A stretch of DNA of 35,388 bases from an uncultured Oscillospiraceae bacterium (GCA_947588605.1 CANPYK010000022.1:1-35388), one strand, 5' to 3'. Positions 14,652 to 22,198 are shown, counted from the first letter of the stretch. Translations and numbers: made by a program. The notes: generated by a model from the letters alone, not told the origin.

Positions 14652-15488
14652 ATGAGAAAGCTCAGGAGATGTATTCTCGTTCTTCTCATCCTCGCCGTGC
14701 TTTTGTGCTTCGCTGTCTTTGACAGCCAGACGCGCCTTGTCACCGATGAATTTACCGTGGGCAATTCCCTTCTCCCGGACGCCTTCGAGGGGTTCCGGAT
14801 CGTGCACCTCTCGGACCTGCACGCCACCTCCTTCGGCGAGGGCAACGAAAAGCTCCTTTCCGCCGTGCGGGACGCCGAGCCCGACATCATCTGCGTCACC
14901 GGCGACATGGTGGACGGGCCCCGCTCAGAGCAGGAGGACTACGTCCGGACGTTGATGACCGGCCTTACCGCCATCGCGCCCGTCTATTTCGTCTCCGGCA
15001 ACCACGAGTGGGCCGCCGGCTGGGCGCGGGAGCTCTTCGACCTTTTGGAGGAGCTGGGCGTCACGGTCCTGCGCAACCGGTTCCTGACGCTGGAGCGTGA
15101 CGGGGCGCAAATCGTCCTGGCCGGCGTGGACGACCCCAACGGCCTCCGGGACCAGAAGACCCCGGAGGAGGTCATGGAGGACATCGGCGAGGCTTACCCC
15201 GGCGACTTTGTGGTGATGCTGGCCCACCGGGACACGGAGCTGGCCGCCTGGTCCCGGCTGGGCACGGACCTCGTCCTGTGCGGGCACGCCCACGGCGGGC
15301 TCATCCGCCTGCCCTTCACCGACGGGCTCATCGCCCCCGGACAGGGGTGGTTCCCCACCTGGACCGCCGGGGTCTATGAGGAGGGCGGCACGCAGATGCT
15401 GGTGTCCCGGGGCTTCGCCGGCTCCCACGGCTGTCCCCGGCTCTTCAACAACCCTGAGATCGTTGTAGCGGTTTTAGGGAAAGGGTAA
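14652..15488 (+). CDS. Membrane-anchored metallophosphoesterase (YkuE/YaeI-like)
   Basis: A 278-residue calcineurin-type phosphoesterase. Residues 5-23 form a hydrophobic N-terminal anchor (CILVLLILAVLLCFAVF), so the catalytic domain is probably outside the membrane. The metal-binding motifs are all present: D55-L-H57, G84-D85-M-V-D-G, G-N117-H118-E, a histidine in M-L-A-H-R and G-H212-A-H214-G-G. The order and spacing match the YkuE/YaeI group, which acts on lipid-linked or small phosphoesters such as UDP-diacylglucosamine-like lipids; the substrate here is not shown. The GGAGGCG used for translation lies within the end of the preceding NYN gene. Confidence 0.92.
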   Translation: MRKLRRCILVLLILAVLLCFAVFDSQTRLVTDEFTVGNSLLPDAFEGFRIVHLSDLHATSFGEGNEKLLSAVRDAEPDIICVTGDMVDGPRSEQEDYVRTLMTGLTAIAPVYFVSGNHEWAAGWARELFDLLEELGVTVLRNRFLTLERDGAQIVLAGVDDPNGLRDQKTPEEVMEDIGEAYPGDFVVMLAHRDTELAAWSRLGTDLVLCGHAHGGLIRLPFTDGLIAPGQGWFPTWTAGVYEEGGTQMLVSRGFAGSHGCPRLFNNPEIVVAVLGKG

Positions 15489-15498
15489 CGCGCATGTT

Positions 15499-15528
15499 TT
15501 GACCTCCCCGCGCATAGGATGGTACTGT
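15499..15528 (+). promoter_or_regulatory. Candidate promoter for the 29-codon ORF and prfB
   Basis: TTGACC (15499-15504), an 18-base spacer and TACTGT (15523-15528) lie 26 bases before the small ORF. The -10 is weak. A TATCAT at 15529 is an alternative with an over-long spacer. Confidence 0.4.
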
Positions 15529-15554
15529 TATCATTTTTAAACGGGGGTGGAAAG

Positions 15555-15644
15555 ATGGACAAAAAGAACGAAAAGCCTCGGCCCAAGCCGGATATTGACG
15601 AGCTCATCTTCGGTGAGCGTGAGGAAAAGCATTCGGAACGATAA
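15555..15644 (+). CDS. 29-residue ORF upstream of prfB
   Basis: A short ORF that begins M-D-K-K-N-E-K-P-R-P-K-P-D-I-D-E-L and continues through I-F-G-E-R to K-H-S-E-R. GGGGGTGG lies at normal distance before its ATG, and it ends 26 bases before the prfB start. It is very hydrophilic, lysine-, proline- and glutamate-rich, and has no membrane segment. It is not in frame with prfB and carries no frameshift signal, so it is not the first part of RF2. It may be a real small protein or a leader peptide; codon use is like neighbouring genes. I do not recognise it. Confidence 0.5.
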   Translation: MDKKNEKPRPKPDIDELIFGEREEKHSER

Positions 15645-15670
15645 TTTTTGACGTACAAGAGGAACACGCC

Positions 15671-16780
15671 ATGATAGTTGAATACGAGGATTATAAGACG
15701 AAGCTGGGGGCCATGCGGCCCCAGCTGGAGACTGTCCGCCGCGCCATGAAGCTGGACGAGGTCTCCGCCGAGATCGACCGGCTCCAACAAGAGTCCGAGG
15801 CCGACGGCTTCTGGAACGACCAGAAGAACTCCCAGAAGGTCCTCCAGCGCTTAAAGCAGCTGCGGGGCAAGCGGGAGGGCTTCGCGAAGCTTGAGTCCCG
15901 CTACGAGGACCTGGTGACGCTGTGCGACATGGCCATCGAGGAGGACGACATCTCCCTCCTGCCCGAGCTGGAGGCGGAGTTCAACGCCTTCTCGGGCGAC
16001 CTGGAGACGACGCGCCTTTCCACCATGCTCTCCGGCGAGTACGACAGCGCCAACGCCATTCTCAGCTTCCACCCCGGCGCCGGCGGCACCGAGGCCCAGG
16101 ACTGGGCCAGTATGCTCTACCGCATGTACACCCGCTGGGCCGAGCGCCACGGCTATAAGTACACCATCCTGGACTACCTGGACGGCGACGAGGCGGGCAT
16201 CAAGTCCGCCACCATCAAGATCGAGGGCGAGAACGCCTACGGCTTTTTGAAGAGCGAGAACGGCGTCCACCGCCTGGTGCGCATCTCCCCCTTCGACGCC
16301 TCCGGCCGCCGCCAGACCAGCTTCGCCGCCGTGGAGGTCATGCCGGAGATCACCGACACCAGCGAGATAGAGCTCCGGGACGAGGACATCGAGATGCAGG
16401 TCTACCGCTCCTCCGGCGCCGGCGGGCAGAAGGTCAACAAGACCTCCTCCGCCGTCCGGCTCATCCACAAGCCCACGGGCATCGTGGTGTCCAGCCAGGT
16501 GGAACGCAGCCACTTCCAGAACCTGGAGAACTGCAAGGAGATGCTCCGGGGCAAGCTTGCGGAGATCAAGGAGCGGGAGCACCTGGAGAAGATCAGCGAC
16601 ATCAAGGGCGTCCAGATGAAGATCGACTTCGGCTCCGCCATCCGCAGCTACGTCTTCATGCCCTACACCTTGGCCCGTGACGACCGGACGGACTTCAAGG
16701 ACGGCAATATCAACGCCGTCATGGACGGCGACATCGACGGGTTCATCAACGCCTATCTCGCCATGAAGGCCGAGACATAA
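15671..16780 (+). CDS. prfB: Peptide chain release factor 2
   Basis: A 369-residue class I release factor, full length for RF2. The stop-codon recognition tripeptide is S206-P207-F208, the RF2 signature (UGA/UAA), and the peptidyl-transferase motif is G251-G252-Q253 in S-G-A-G-G-Q-K-V-N-K. The family landmarks AGSGGTEAQDWASML-like and GVHRLVR are present. The start is the ATG at 15671 with AAGAGGA before it. Many bacteria make RF2 through an autoregulatory +1 frameshift near codon 25; here the corresponding region (RRAMKLDEV) is in one open frame without the CUUUGAC site, so that control is absent. Confidence 0.98.
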   Translation: MIVEYEDYKTKLGAMRPQLETVRRAMKLDEVSAEIDRLQQESEADGFWNDQKNSQKVLQRLKQLRGKREGFAKLESRYEDLVTLCDMAIEEDDISLLPELEAEFNAFSGDLETTRLSTMLSGEYDSANAILSFHPGAGGTEAQDWASMLYRMYTRWAERHGYKYTILDYLDGDEAGIKSATIKIEGENAYGFLKSENGVHRLVRISPFDASGRRQTSFAAVEVMPEITDTSEIELRDEDIEMQVYRSSGAGGQKVNKTSSAVRLIHKPTGIVVSSQVERSHFQNLENCKEMLRGKLAEIKEREHLEKISDIKGVQMKIDFGSAIRSYVFMPYTLARDDRTDFKDGNINAVMDGDIDGFINAYLAMKAET

Positions 16781-16815
16781 GAACAAATGACAGCCGCCGC
16801 GGCGGGGAGGAAATT

Positions 16816-17319
16816 ATGGAGCTGAAAGCCGAAAACGAATATACCGTCACCGAGGAGCTCTATCGGGAGGGCCTGGGGCAGATCATGAAGGATGAGTACA
16901 TGCCCTCCGCCAGGAAGCTGCTCATCGTCCTGGCCGTCATCTGGGCGGTTTTGGCGTATTTCACCTACTTCCGCTGGGGCGGCGGGCTGATCCTCGTCCT
17001 CACGGAGCTGGCCGTGGCCGTCTTCGTCGGCGTCTGGATGATGACCGTGACGCCGAAAAAGCGGGTCACCCAGGCGTGGGAGGCCGTCAAGCGCTCCTCC
17101 GACGGCCTGGAGCGCCACGCCATGTTCTACGAGGACCGCATGGAGGTGGACCCCGGCGGCCTCATCGTCAACTACGAGGACGTCCAGAAGACCCTGGAAA
17201 CAGAGCGTATGCTGGTCGTCATCTCCAACGAGGGCGTGGGCGTCATGCTCCTCAAGGACGCCTACAAAAAAGGCGACCAGTCTATTGTCGAAGCGCTTCT
17301 CAAGGAGTGGAAGCGGTAA
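16816..17319 (+). CDS. YcxB-like membrane protein
   Basis: A 167-residue protein resembling the YcxB family. It has a short N-terminal cytoplasmic part, two adjacent hydrophobic segments (LLIVLAVIWAVLAYFTYF and LILVLTELAVAVFVGVWMM), then a cytoplasmic beta-rich domain with H-A-M-F-Y-E-D-R-M-E-V and I-V-N-Y-E-D-V-Q-K. This is the family layout of strands after a TM hairpin, similar to bacterial PH-like domains. Its function is unknown in the family. A GGGGAGG ribosome binding site precedes the ATG, and a strong terminator follows, so it ends the prfB transcription unit. Confidence 0.8.
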   Translation: MELKAENEYTVTEELYREGLGQIMKDEYMPSARKLLIVLAVIWAVLAYFTYFRWGGGLILVLTELAVAVFVGVWMMTVTPKKRVTQAWEAVKRSSDGLERHAMFYEDRMEVDPGGLIVNYEDVQKTLETERMLVVISNEGVGVMLLKDAYKKGDQSIVEALLKEWKR

Positions 17320-17330
17320 GCCAAAAGATT

Positions 17331-17358
17331 CGCGCGGCCCGAAAAGGCCGCGCGTTTT
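17331..17358 (+). terminator. Rho-independent terminator ending the prfB unit
   Basis: CGCGCGGCC (17331-17339) pairs perfectly with GGCCGCGCG (17346-17354) across a CGAAAA loop, followed by TTTT. Confidence 0.9.
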
Positions 17359-17410
17359 GGTCCGCAGGGTTCCCGACTTAGGAGGGGCAAACATATCGAG
17401 GGCGGCGCCA

Positions 17411-17779
17411 TTTATCGGAACCGTTCTGTCATCCAACGCTCGCTGCCCCCCTCCCCCCCTCCTACGAGGAGGGGGCTCCGAGACGGGGGCGGGTGCGGGT
17501 TATCGGGACCGGTTCGATGAACGGGCCCACCTCATCCGGTGCCTGCGGGCGCCACCTTCCCCACTTTGTGGGGAAGGCTAGGACGGGGGCTCGAATACCC
17601 CGCCGCTGCGGCGGCACCCCTTTTTCCGAAAAAGGGGTCAAGGAGAATAAGGTTGCGGCGCTTCGCGCCGCGTTTATATTAAAATTGCGCCGCAAAGCGG
17701 CGCATCCTTTTTGAGCCCCCTCCTCGTAGGAGGGGGGTAGGGGGGAAGCGAGCGTGGGATGACAGGGCGGTTCGATGAC
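17411..17779. repeat. Composite intergenic element with ~65-bp inverted ends, copy 1
   Basis: The left end (17411-17477) and the inverted right end (17714-17778) match at roughly nine in ten positions and include the palindrome CTCCTACGAGGAG. Between them lie a CCTTCCCCACTTTGTGGGG module and a hairpin-rich block (17591-17713) with three stem-loops. The same ends and the same inner modules recur at about 25004-25657 in a longer arrangement. No ORF inside looks like a transposase, so it would be a non-autonomous element or an expanded structural repeat. Confidence 0.7.
17591..17713. repeat. Hairpin-rich repeat block, copy 1
   Basis: About 120 bases beginning TCGAATACCCCGCCG, with the palindrome CCCCTTTTTCCGAAAAAGGGG, then GCGGCGCTTCGCGCCGC and GCGCCGCAAAGCGGCGC, ending CATCCTTTTTG. 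Near-identical copies are at 25372-25490 and 31762-31882. The ORFs that cross it are repeat sequence, not genes. Confidence 0.8.
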
Positions 17780-18175
17780 CCGCAGGTTATAAACATGGGG
17801 CGGGTCGCCGTCCCCGGCGACCCGCCCCATGTTTATTGACACAATCCGAACACCGCCGTACGGGCCGCCGCCCACGGCGGCCCATGCCCCCGATAACCGA
17901 CATTTACCGTTTTATCGGACCCGTTCCCCGTCACGCCACGTGGGTACGGGCGGACACATGGGTCCGCCCCTACGAGGAATAGGGAATGTTATCCCATTTA
18001 ACCGACATTGGAGGTTATCGAAACGCGGGTCGCCGAGGACGGCGACCCCTACGGCGTTCATCGGGGGCAATCCGAACCCCGCAACCTGGGCCGCTGTGGG
18101 CAGCGGCCCGTACGGCGTTGATTGGAAACATTCCAAAAACTGTAGGGGCGGGTTCTAAACCCGCCCGTCCCCGCT
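17780..18175. repeat. Array of short stem-swapping hairpins in a gene-free gap
   Basis: This gap holds six hairpins. A perfect palindrome with 20-bp arms and a TCCC loop spans 17791-17834. Hairpins of about 22 bases with a GGG...CCC frame lie at 17862-17883, 18027-18048 and 18088-18109 (each 9+4+9). Longer relatives with TAC flanks lie at 17944-17973 and 18142-18168. Stem sequences differ (GGGCCGCCG, GGGTCGCCG, GGGCCGCTG, GGGCGGGTT) yet pair fully in each. Flanking text such as CGAAACGCGGG and CTACGGCG is shared with 34849-34936. Confidence 0.75.
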
Positions 18176-19765
18176 TCACCTCTCCCCCGCCTGTGCCACT
18201 ACCGCTTCGGCGGTGAGGATGCCGTCCAGGGCGGCGGAGGTGATGCCGCCGGCGTGGCCGGGGCCCTCGCCGCAGGGGTAGAGGCCGGGGAGGGCCTGAC
18301 GGGAGGCGTCGCGGGGGATGCGCAGAGGGGAGGAGCTGCGAGTCTCCGGGGCGGTGAGCACCGCGCCATAAGCGTCGAAGCCCGCAAGACGCCGGCCCAG
18401 CTCCGGGAGGGCCAGCCGCAGGGGCGCGGCGATTCGGTCCGGCAGGACCCGGCCCAGGTCCACCCAGACCACGCCGGGGCGGCAGGTGGGCGTCACCGAG
18501 GGGGCAAAGCGCGGCCCGCCGGGGGCGCTCAGGAAGTCCCCCACGGTCATGGCCGGGGCCAGATAGCCGCCTCCGGCGGCCTCGAAGGCCCGCCGCTCCA
18601 GCTCCCGCTGCCACTCCATCCCGCCCAGCGCCCCGGCGTAGGGGAAGTCGGCGGGGGCGAGGCCCGCGAGCAGCGCCGCGTTGGCGTTCCCGCCGCCGCG
18701 GCCGGAATAGCTCATGCCGTTGGTGACCACGCCTCCGGGTTCGGAGGCCGCGCCCACCACGTACCCGCCGGGGCACATGCAGAAGGTATACACATCCCCG
18801 GCGGCGGTGTGGACCGCCAGCTTATAGTCCGCCGCGCCGAGAGCCTTGAGGCCGGCGAAGGCGCCGTACTGGGCCCGGTCGATGTCCCTCTGCCGGTGCT
18901 CGATGCGCACGCCCATGGCGAAGGGCTTGGGCTCCATGGGGATCCGGAGGTCGTGAAGCCTTTGGAAGGTGTCCCGGGCGCTGTGGCCGGGGGCCAGGAT
19001 CACCGTGTCGCAGGCGACGGTTTCCCCGCCGTTCACCACGACCCCCGCCACCCGGCCCTGGCGGAGGATGAGGTCCGTGACGCGCGCGCCGAAGCGCACC
19101 TCGCCGCCCAGGGCGACGATACGCTCCCGGAGGTTTTTCACCACGACTCTCAGCCGGTCCGTGCCCACGTGGGGCTTGGCGTCATACGCCACGTTTTCCT
19201 TCGCCCCGAACTCCACGAACCGGTCCAGGATCCACTGGACGCGAGGATTTTTGACGCCGGTGTTGAGCTTGCCGTCGGAGAAGGCCCCCGCGCCGCCCTC
19301 GCCGAACTGGACGTTGGAGTCCGGATCCAGAAGGCCCGTCTCCCAGAAGCGCTCCACGCTCCGAGTCCGGTCCTCCACGGCCTGGCCCCGCTCCAGAATA
19401 AGCGGCGGGACGCCGGCCATGGCCAGAACAAGCCCCGCGAACATCCCCGCCGGCCCGAAGCCCACGATGACGGGGCGGCTGGCGGGCCTTTTCGCGGCCC
19501 TGGGCGGGGCGTAGCCCTCCGCCGGCACGGGGGCAATATGGCCGCCGGCGCGGCGCAACACGGCCTCCTCGCCGCCGTCCAGGGACACGTCCACGGTGTA
19601 GATGACCCGCACGTCCGTCTTTTTCCGGGCGTCCACGGACCGGCGGCGGACGGTCAAGGCGGTAAACGCCCCCGCGTCCACCCCCAGCGCCCTGGCGGCG
19701 GCGCGGCGCAGGGCCCGGGGCCCGTCCTCCCGGGCGGGGAGGGAGAGGTCGCGGATCCGGATCAT
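18176..19765 (-). CDS. FAD-dependent dehydrogenase-like protein (NAD(P)/FAD oxidoreductase)
   Basis: A 529-residue flavoprotein of the large uncharacterised FAD-dependent dehydrogenase family common in Firmicutes and Bacteroidetes. After an N-terminal domain of about 95 residues, the FAD-binding motif is V-G-F102-or-103-region G-F-G-P-A-G-M-F-A, then L-E-R-G. A second signature N-V-Q-F-G-E-G-G-A-G-A-F-S-D-G-K-L-N-T is diagnostic of this family, as is C-M-C-P-G-G-Y-V-V. The C-terminal part carries G-L-Y-P-C-G-E-G-P-G-H-A-G-G-I-T-S-A-A-L-D-G, a typical FAD contact. Substrate unknown. The start at 19765 (after GGGGGCGAGGTC) overlaps the stop of the upstream flavoprotein by ATGA, so the two are made together. 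Confidence 0.88.
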   Translation of the reverse strand: MIRIRDLSLPAREDGPRALRRAAARALGVDAGAFTALTVRRRSVDARKKTDVRVIYTVDVSLDGGEEAVLRRAGGHIAPVPAEGYAPPRAAKRPASRPVIVGFGPAGMFAGLVLAMAGVPPLILERGQAVEDRTRSVERFWETGLLDPDSNVQFGEGGAGAFSDGKLNTGVKNPRVQWILDRFVEFGAKENVAYDAKPHVGTDRLRVVVKNLRERIVALGGEVRFGARVTDLILRQGRVAGVVVNGGETVACDTVILAPGHSARDTFQRLHDLRIPMEPKPFAMGVRIEHRQRDIDRAQYGAFAGLKALGAADYKLAVHTAAGDVYTFCMCPGGYVVGAASEPGGVVTNGMSYSGRGGGNANAALLAGLAPADFPYAGALGGMEWQRELERRAFEAAGGGYLAPAMTVGDFLSAPGGPRFAPSVTPTCRPGVVWVDLGRVLPDRIAAPLRLALPELGRRLAGFDAYGAVLTAPETRSSSPLRIPRDASRQALPGLYPCGEGPGHAGGITSAALDGILTAEAVVAQAGER

Positions 19766-20958
19766 GACCTCGCCCCCAGTTGTCCCGCCAGACGGCCGCT
19801 GGACCAGGCCCACTGGAGGTTGTAGCCGCCGCAGTCGCCGTCCACGTCCAGCACCTCGCCGCAGGCGAAAAGGCCGGGGACCAGGCGGCTTTCCAGCGTC
19901 CGGGGGTCGAATTCCGCCGTCCGCACGCCCCCGGCGGTGACCTGGGCGCTCTCCATGCCCAACGTCCCGGTGACGGGCAGCTCCACGCCCTTGACGGCCC
20001 GTGCCACGCGCCCCAGGTCCCCGTCCGTGAGGGAGCTGACAGGGCGGTCCGGCTTATAGCCCAGGGACCCTACCAGCGTCCGGCCCAGCTTGTTGTGGAG
20101 GATGCCGGTGAGGAGATTTTCCACGGTGAGGCCGGCATCCCGGCGGGCAAGGAGCAGCGCCTCCAGCTCGGAAAGCGCCGCCTCCCGGAGGAGGTCCAGC
20201 CGGAGAACGCCCGCGTTTGCCCGCGCGGCCTCGCGGGAGACCTCAAAGATCGCGGGGCCGGAGAGGCCGTATTCGGTGAACTGCATCTCCCCGGCGCTCC
20301 GGCACAGCTCGCGGCCGCCGTCGAAAAGCGTCACGGCGGCGTCGGCCCGGACGCCCTTCAGGGGCCGGGTGAGGGCGTTGTCGGTCTTCAGCGGCACCAG
20401 GGAGGGCGTGCGCGCCGTGCAGGTGTGGCCCAGGGCCCGGAGGAGCCGGTATCCGTCAGAGCCGCCGCCGAACCGGGGCGACGCCTCGCCTCCGGCGGCC
20501 ACGATGAGCTTCTGGCAGAAGAGCGTGCCGGCGGTGGTGGCCACCTCGAAGGAATCGTCCACGCGCCGCACGCCGGTGACGGCGGTGTCACAGCGCACGT
20601 CGGCCACCCGAAGCGCGGCGAAGCGCAGCACGTCCACCACGCTCCCGGCCTGGTCGGAGTGGGGATACACCCGCCCGGAGCTCTCCGAGACGGTGAGAAG
20701 ACCCAGCTCCCGGAAAAACCGGAGGGTGTCCTCCGCCCCGAAGCGCGTCAGGGCCGGCAGGACGAAGTCCCCGTCCTCCCCGTGATAGTGGGCGGGGGAG
20801 AGGTCGAGGTTGGAGAGGTTGCACCGCCCGTTCCCCGTGACCGCCAGCTTCCGCCCCACCCGGGGACCCTTCTCCAGCACGGTCACCCGCCCGAACCTTG
20901 CGGCCTCGATGGCGGCCGCAAGCCCCGCCGCTCCGCCGCCGACGATCAGAATGTCCAT
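19762..20958 (-). CDS. BaiN/YhiN-family FAD-dependent oxidoreductase (HI0933-like)
   Basis: A 398-residue HI0933-like flavoprotein. The Rossmann motif is I-V-G7-G-G-A-A-G-L at the very start, followed by the family signature G-R-K-L-A-V-T-G-N-G-R-C-N-L-S-N. The C-terminal FAD contact is G-L-F-A-C-G-E-V-L-D-V-D-G-D-C-G-G-Y-N-L-Q-W-A-W-S-S-G. The start is set at 20958, where GGGGCGG gives a ribosome binding site; an in-frame ATG at 20979 has none. The family includes BaiN, reported in bile-acid 7-dehydroxylating Clostridium scindens, but most members have unknown substrates, so a bile-acid role should not be assumed. It is first of the two-gene flavoprotein unit and diverges from rpmH. Confidence 0.9.
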   Translation of the reverse strand: MDILIVGGGAAGLAAAIEAARFGRVTVLEKGPRVGRKLAVTGNGRCNLSNLDLSPAHYHGEDGDFVLPALTRFGAEDTLRFFRELGLLTVSESSGRVYPHSDQAGSVVDVLRFAALRVADVRCDTAVTGVRRVDDSFEVATTAGTLFCQKLIVAAGGEASPRFGGGSDGYRLLRALGHTCTARTPSLVPLKTDNALTRPLKGVRADAAVTLFDGGRELCRSAGEMQFTEYGLSGPAIFEVSREAARANAGVLRLDLLREAALSELEALLLARRDAGLTVENLLTGILHNKLGRTLVGSLGYKPDRPVSSLTDGDLGRVARAVKGVELPVTGTLGMESAQVTAGGVRTAEFDPRTLESRLVPGLFACGEVLDVDGDCGGYNLQWAWSSGRLAGQLGARS

Positions 20959-21039
20959 CCCGCCGCCCCTTTCATCCAATGATGGGGCATTATACCACGC
21001 CCGCGCCCGGATTGCAAGGGAGGCGGGGGAAATTCAAAA

Positions 21040-21055
21040 TGTTCCACGTGGAACA
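21040..21055. promoter_or_regulatory. parS-like site for ParB
   Basis: TGTTCCACGTGGAACA is a perfect 16-bp palindrome differing from the bacterial parS consensus (TGTTTCACGTGAAACA) only at a symmetric pair. It lies between the flavoprotein pair and rpmH, near the origin in many genomes, as expected for a ParB loading site. Confidence 0.8.
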
Positions 21056-21131
21056 TTTTAGTATAATAAAGTATCCGCGCGCTCATCTCCCGCTTACTTC
21101 CCCGATATTTTCCCCGTCTTCAAATTTTTTG

Positions 21132-21161
21132 TTGACAAACAGGGTCCGGGTACGGTAAAAT
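21132..21161 (+). promoter_or_regulatory. rpmH promoter and structured leader
   Basis: TTGACA (21132-21137), an 18-base spacer and TAAAAT (21156-21161) lie about 100 bases before rpmH. The leader contains GC-rich inverted repeats (CGCGGC...GCCGCG region near 21169-21187, and TCGGAC...GTCCGA near 21203-21218). No DnaA-box cluster is visible in this gap, so the replication origin itself is not shown here. Confidence 0.7.
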
Positions 21162-21261
21162 AGAATGCCCGCGGCTGTGCGCCGCGCGATGTGCTACTGC
21201 TTCGGACGTAAGTCCGATGTCGAGTATAAAACACTACTTTTATTAATGGAGGTGTCACCGC

Positions 21262-21396
21262 ATGAAGAGGACCTATCAGCCCAAGAAGCTCCACCGCTCC
21301 AAGGAGCACGGCTTCCGCAAGAGAATGGCCACCGCCAACGGCCGCAAGGTCTTGGCCCGCCGCCGCGCGAAGGGCCGCGCCAGACTGACCCACTGA
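21262..21396 (+). CDS. rpmH: Ribosomal protein bL34
   Basis: A 44-residue protein reading [20 protein letters not shown] at its start and ending A-R-L-T-H; it matches bL34 along its whole length, with the invariant K-R-T-(Y/F)-Q-P and H-G-F-R-x-R-M motifs and a strongly basic C-terminus. It is a component of the large ribosomal subunit. GGAGGTG precedes the ATG at 21262. It is normally followed within a few dozen bases by rnpA; here the gap is 254 bases because a MITE-like element lies between them. Confidence 0.97.
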   Translation: MKRTYQPKKLHRSKEHGFRKRMATANGRKVLARRRAKGRARLTH

Positions 21397-21464
21397 TGGG
21401 GGCAGCCGCCCAATCGAATATTGCGGTTTAAAAAAGGGCGGGGCAACTCGCCCTACGGGAGTAT

Positions 21465-21626
21465 ATACTAATATCTAATTAAAACAAGCCATTCGCGACG
21501 GTCTTTTTTGCGTCATGCTGCGTCAGCCGCCTTGGAAATACCAATGGGTATTCCCTGCGGCGTCTTCCAAGCCTTACGCAAAAAATCCTCGCCGCTCGGT
21601 GTCTTCTTTTAAATAGATATTAGTAT
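21465..21626. mobile_element. MITE-like element, copy 1, inside the rpmH-rnpA gap
   Basis: About 162 bases bounded by inverted termini ATACTAATATCTAATTAAAA and, at the right end, the inverted near-match ending TATTAGTAT. The interior shows imperfect inverted symmetry (CATTCGCGACGGTC near one end; GCCGCTCGGTGTCTTC near the other). A second copy lies inverted at 31968-32128 with closely matching sequence. There is no coding capacity, so it would depend on a transposase elsewhere. The preceding bases hold a small hairpin (GGGCGGGGCAACTCGCCC). Confidence 0.75.
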
Positions 21627-21650
21627 ACGGACATTTGACGAGGTCACAGG

Positions 21651-21986
21651 ATGGAATTTTCCACATCGCTCAAGGAAAATTTTGAGTTTCGCCGCCTCTA
21701 CGCCAAGGGCAAAAGCGCGGCGGGGCGTCATCTTGTGCTCTACGTCCGCCTGCGCCGGCGGGAGGAAAACCGGGTGGGCATCACCGTGAGCGCGAAGCTC
21801 GCCCGCGCCGTGAAGCGCAACCGCGTCCGCCGGAGGCTCCGGGAGATCTACCGCCTCAACGAGGCGAAGTTCCGCCGGGGCGTGGACATGGTCATCGTCG
21901 TCCGGGGCCGGGGCGTGGAGGCGCCCTACCGGGTGCTGGAGGAGGAGCTTCTGGCGCTGGCGGGGAAGCTGGAGGCGCTCCAATGA
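21651..21986 (+). CDS. rnpA: Ribonuclease P protein component
   Basis: A 111-residue basic protein that assists the RNase P RNA in trimming tRNA 5' ends. The RNR signature is present as [15 protein letters not shown], and the N-terminal F-x-F-R-R-L-Y-x-x-G-K ([11 protein letters not shown]) is typical. Length is normal. The start follows GAGG at 21651. The gene overlaps yidD by ATGA. Because a repeat element separates it from rpmH, it may be expressed differently from the usual rpmH-rnpA pair. Confidence 0.96.
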   Translation: MEFSTSLKENFEFRRLYAKGKSAAGRHLVLYVRLRRREENRVGITVSAKLARAVKRNRVRRRLREIYRLNEAKFRRGVDMVIVVRGRGVEAPYRVLEEELLALAGKLEALQ

Positions 21987-22198
21987 AACGGCTCCTCATC
22001 TTCCTCATCCGCTTTTACCGGAAGAACATCTCCCCTCTCCGTCCGCCCTGCTGCCGCTTTACCCCCACCTGCTCGGCCTACGCGCTGGAGGCCATCGCCA
22101 AGTACGGCGCGCTGAAGGGCGGGTGGCTGGCGGTCAAGCGCGTGTGCCGGTGCAACCCCTTCAACCGCAATTACGACCCCTACGACCCCGTACCCTAA
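21983..22198 (+). CDS. yidD: Membrane protein insertion efficiency factor YidD
   Basis: A 71-residue member of the YidD family: N-terminal amphipathic helix, then [19 protein letters not shown] and [14 protein letters not shown], with the family's conserved cysteines. It acts at the inner face of the membrane beside YidC. The ATG overlaps the rnpA stop and the yidC gene follows after 24 bases, the standard arrangement. Confidence 0.95.
   Translation: MKRLLIFLIRFYRKNISPLRPPCCRFTPTCSAYALEAIAKYGALKGGWLAVKRVCRCNPFNRNYDPYDPVP

Noticed and set aside
15671-15760. Programmed +1 frameshift in prfB
   Set aside because: The reading frame is continuous and no CTTTGAC-type site is found near codon 25.
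13599-16786. Long minus-strand ORFs opposite the NYN/phosphoesterase genes (407 residues) and prfB (311 residues)
   Set aside because: They are artefacts of high GC at third codon positions; the plus-strand genes carry full catalytic motifs.
17285-18216. ORFs of 60-137 residues in the gap after the YcxB-like gene
   Set aside because: All run through hairpin repeats that recur in other gaps; translations are low complexity and lack ribosome binding sites.
18254-20982. Long plus-strand ORFs (523 and 400 residues) opposite the flavoprotein pair
   Set aside because: Antisense shadows of two clearly recognisable flavoprotein genes in GC-rich DNA. They show repetitive composition, no ribosome binding sites and no family motifs.
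21000-21261. Replication origin (oriC) upstream of rpmH
   Set aside because: No cluster of TTATCCACA-type DnaA boxes and no dnaA gene nearby; only a parS-like site is present.
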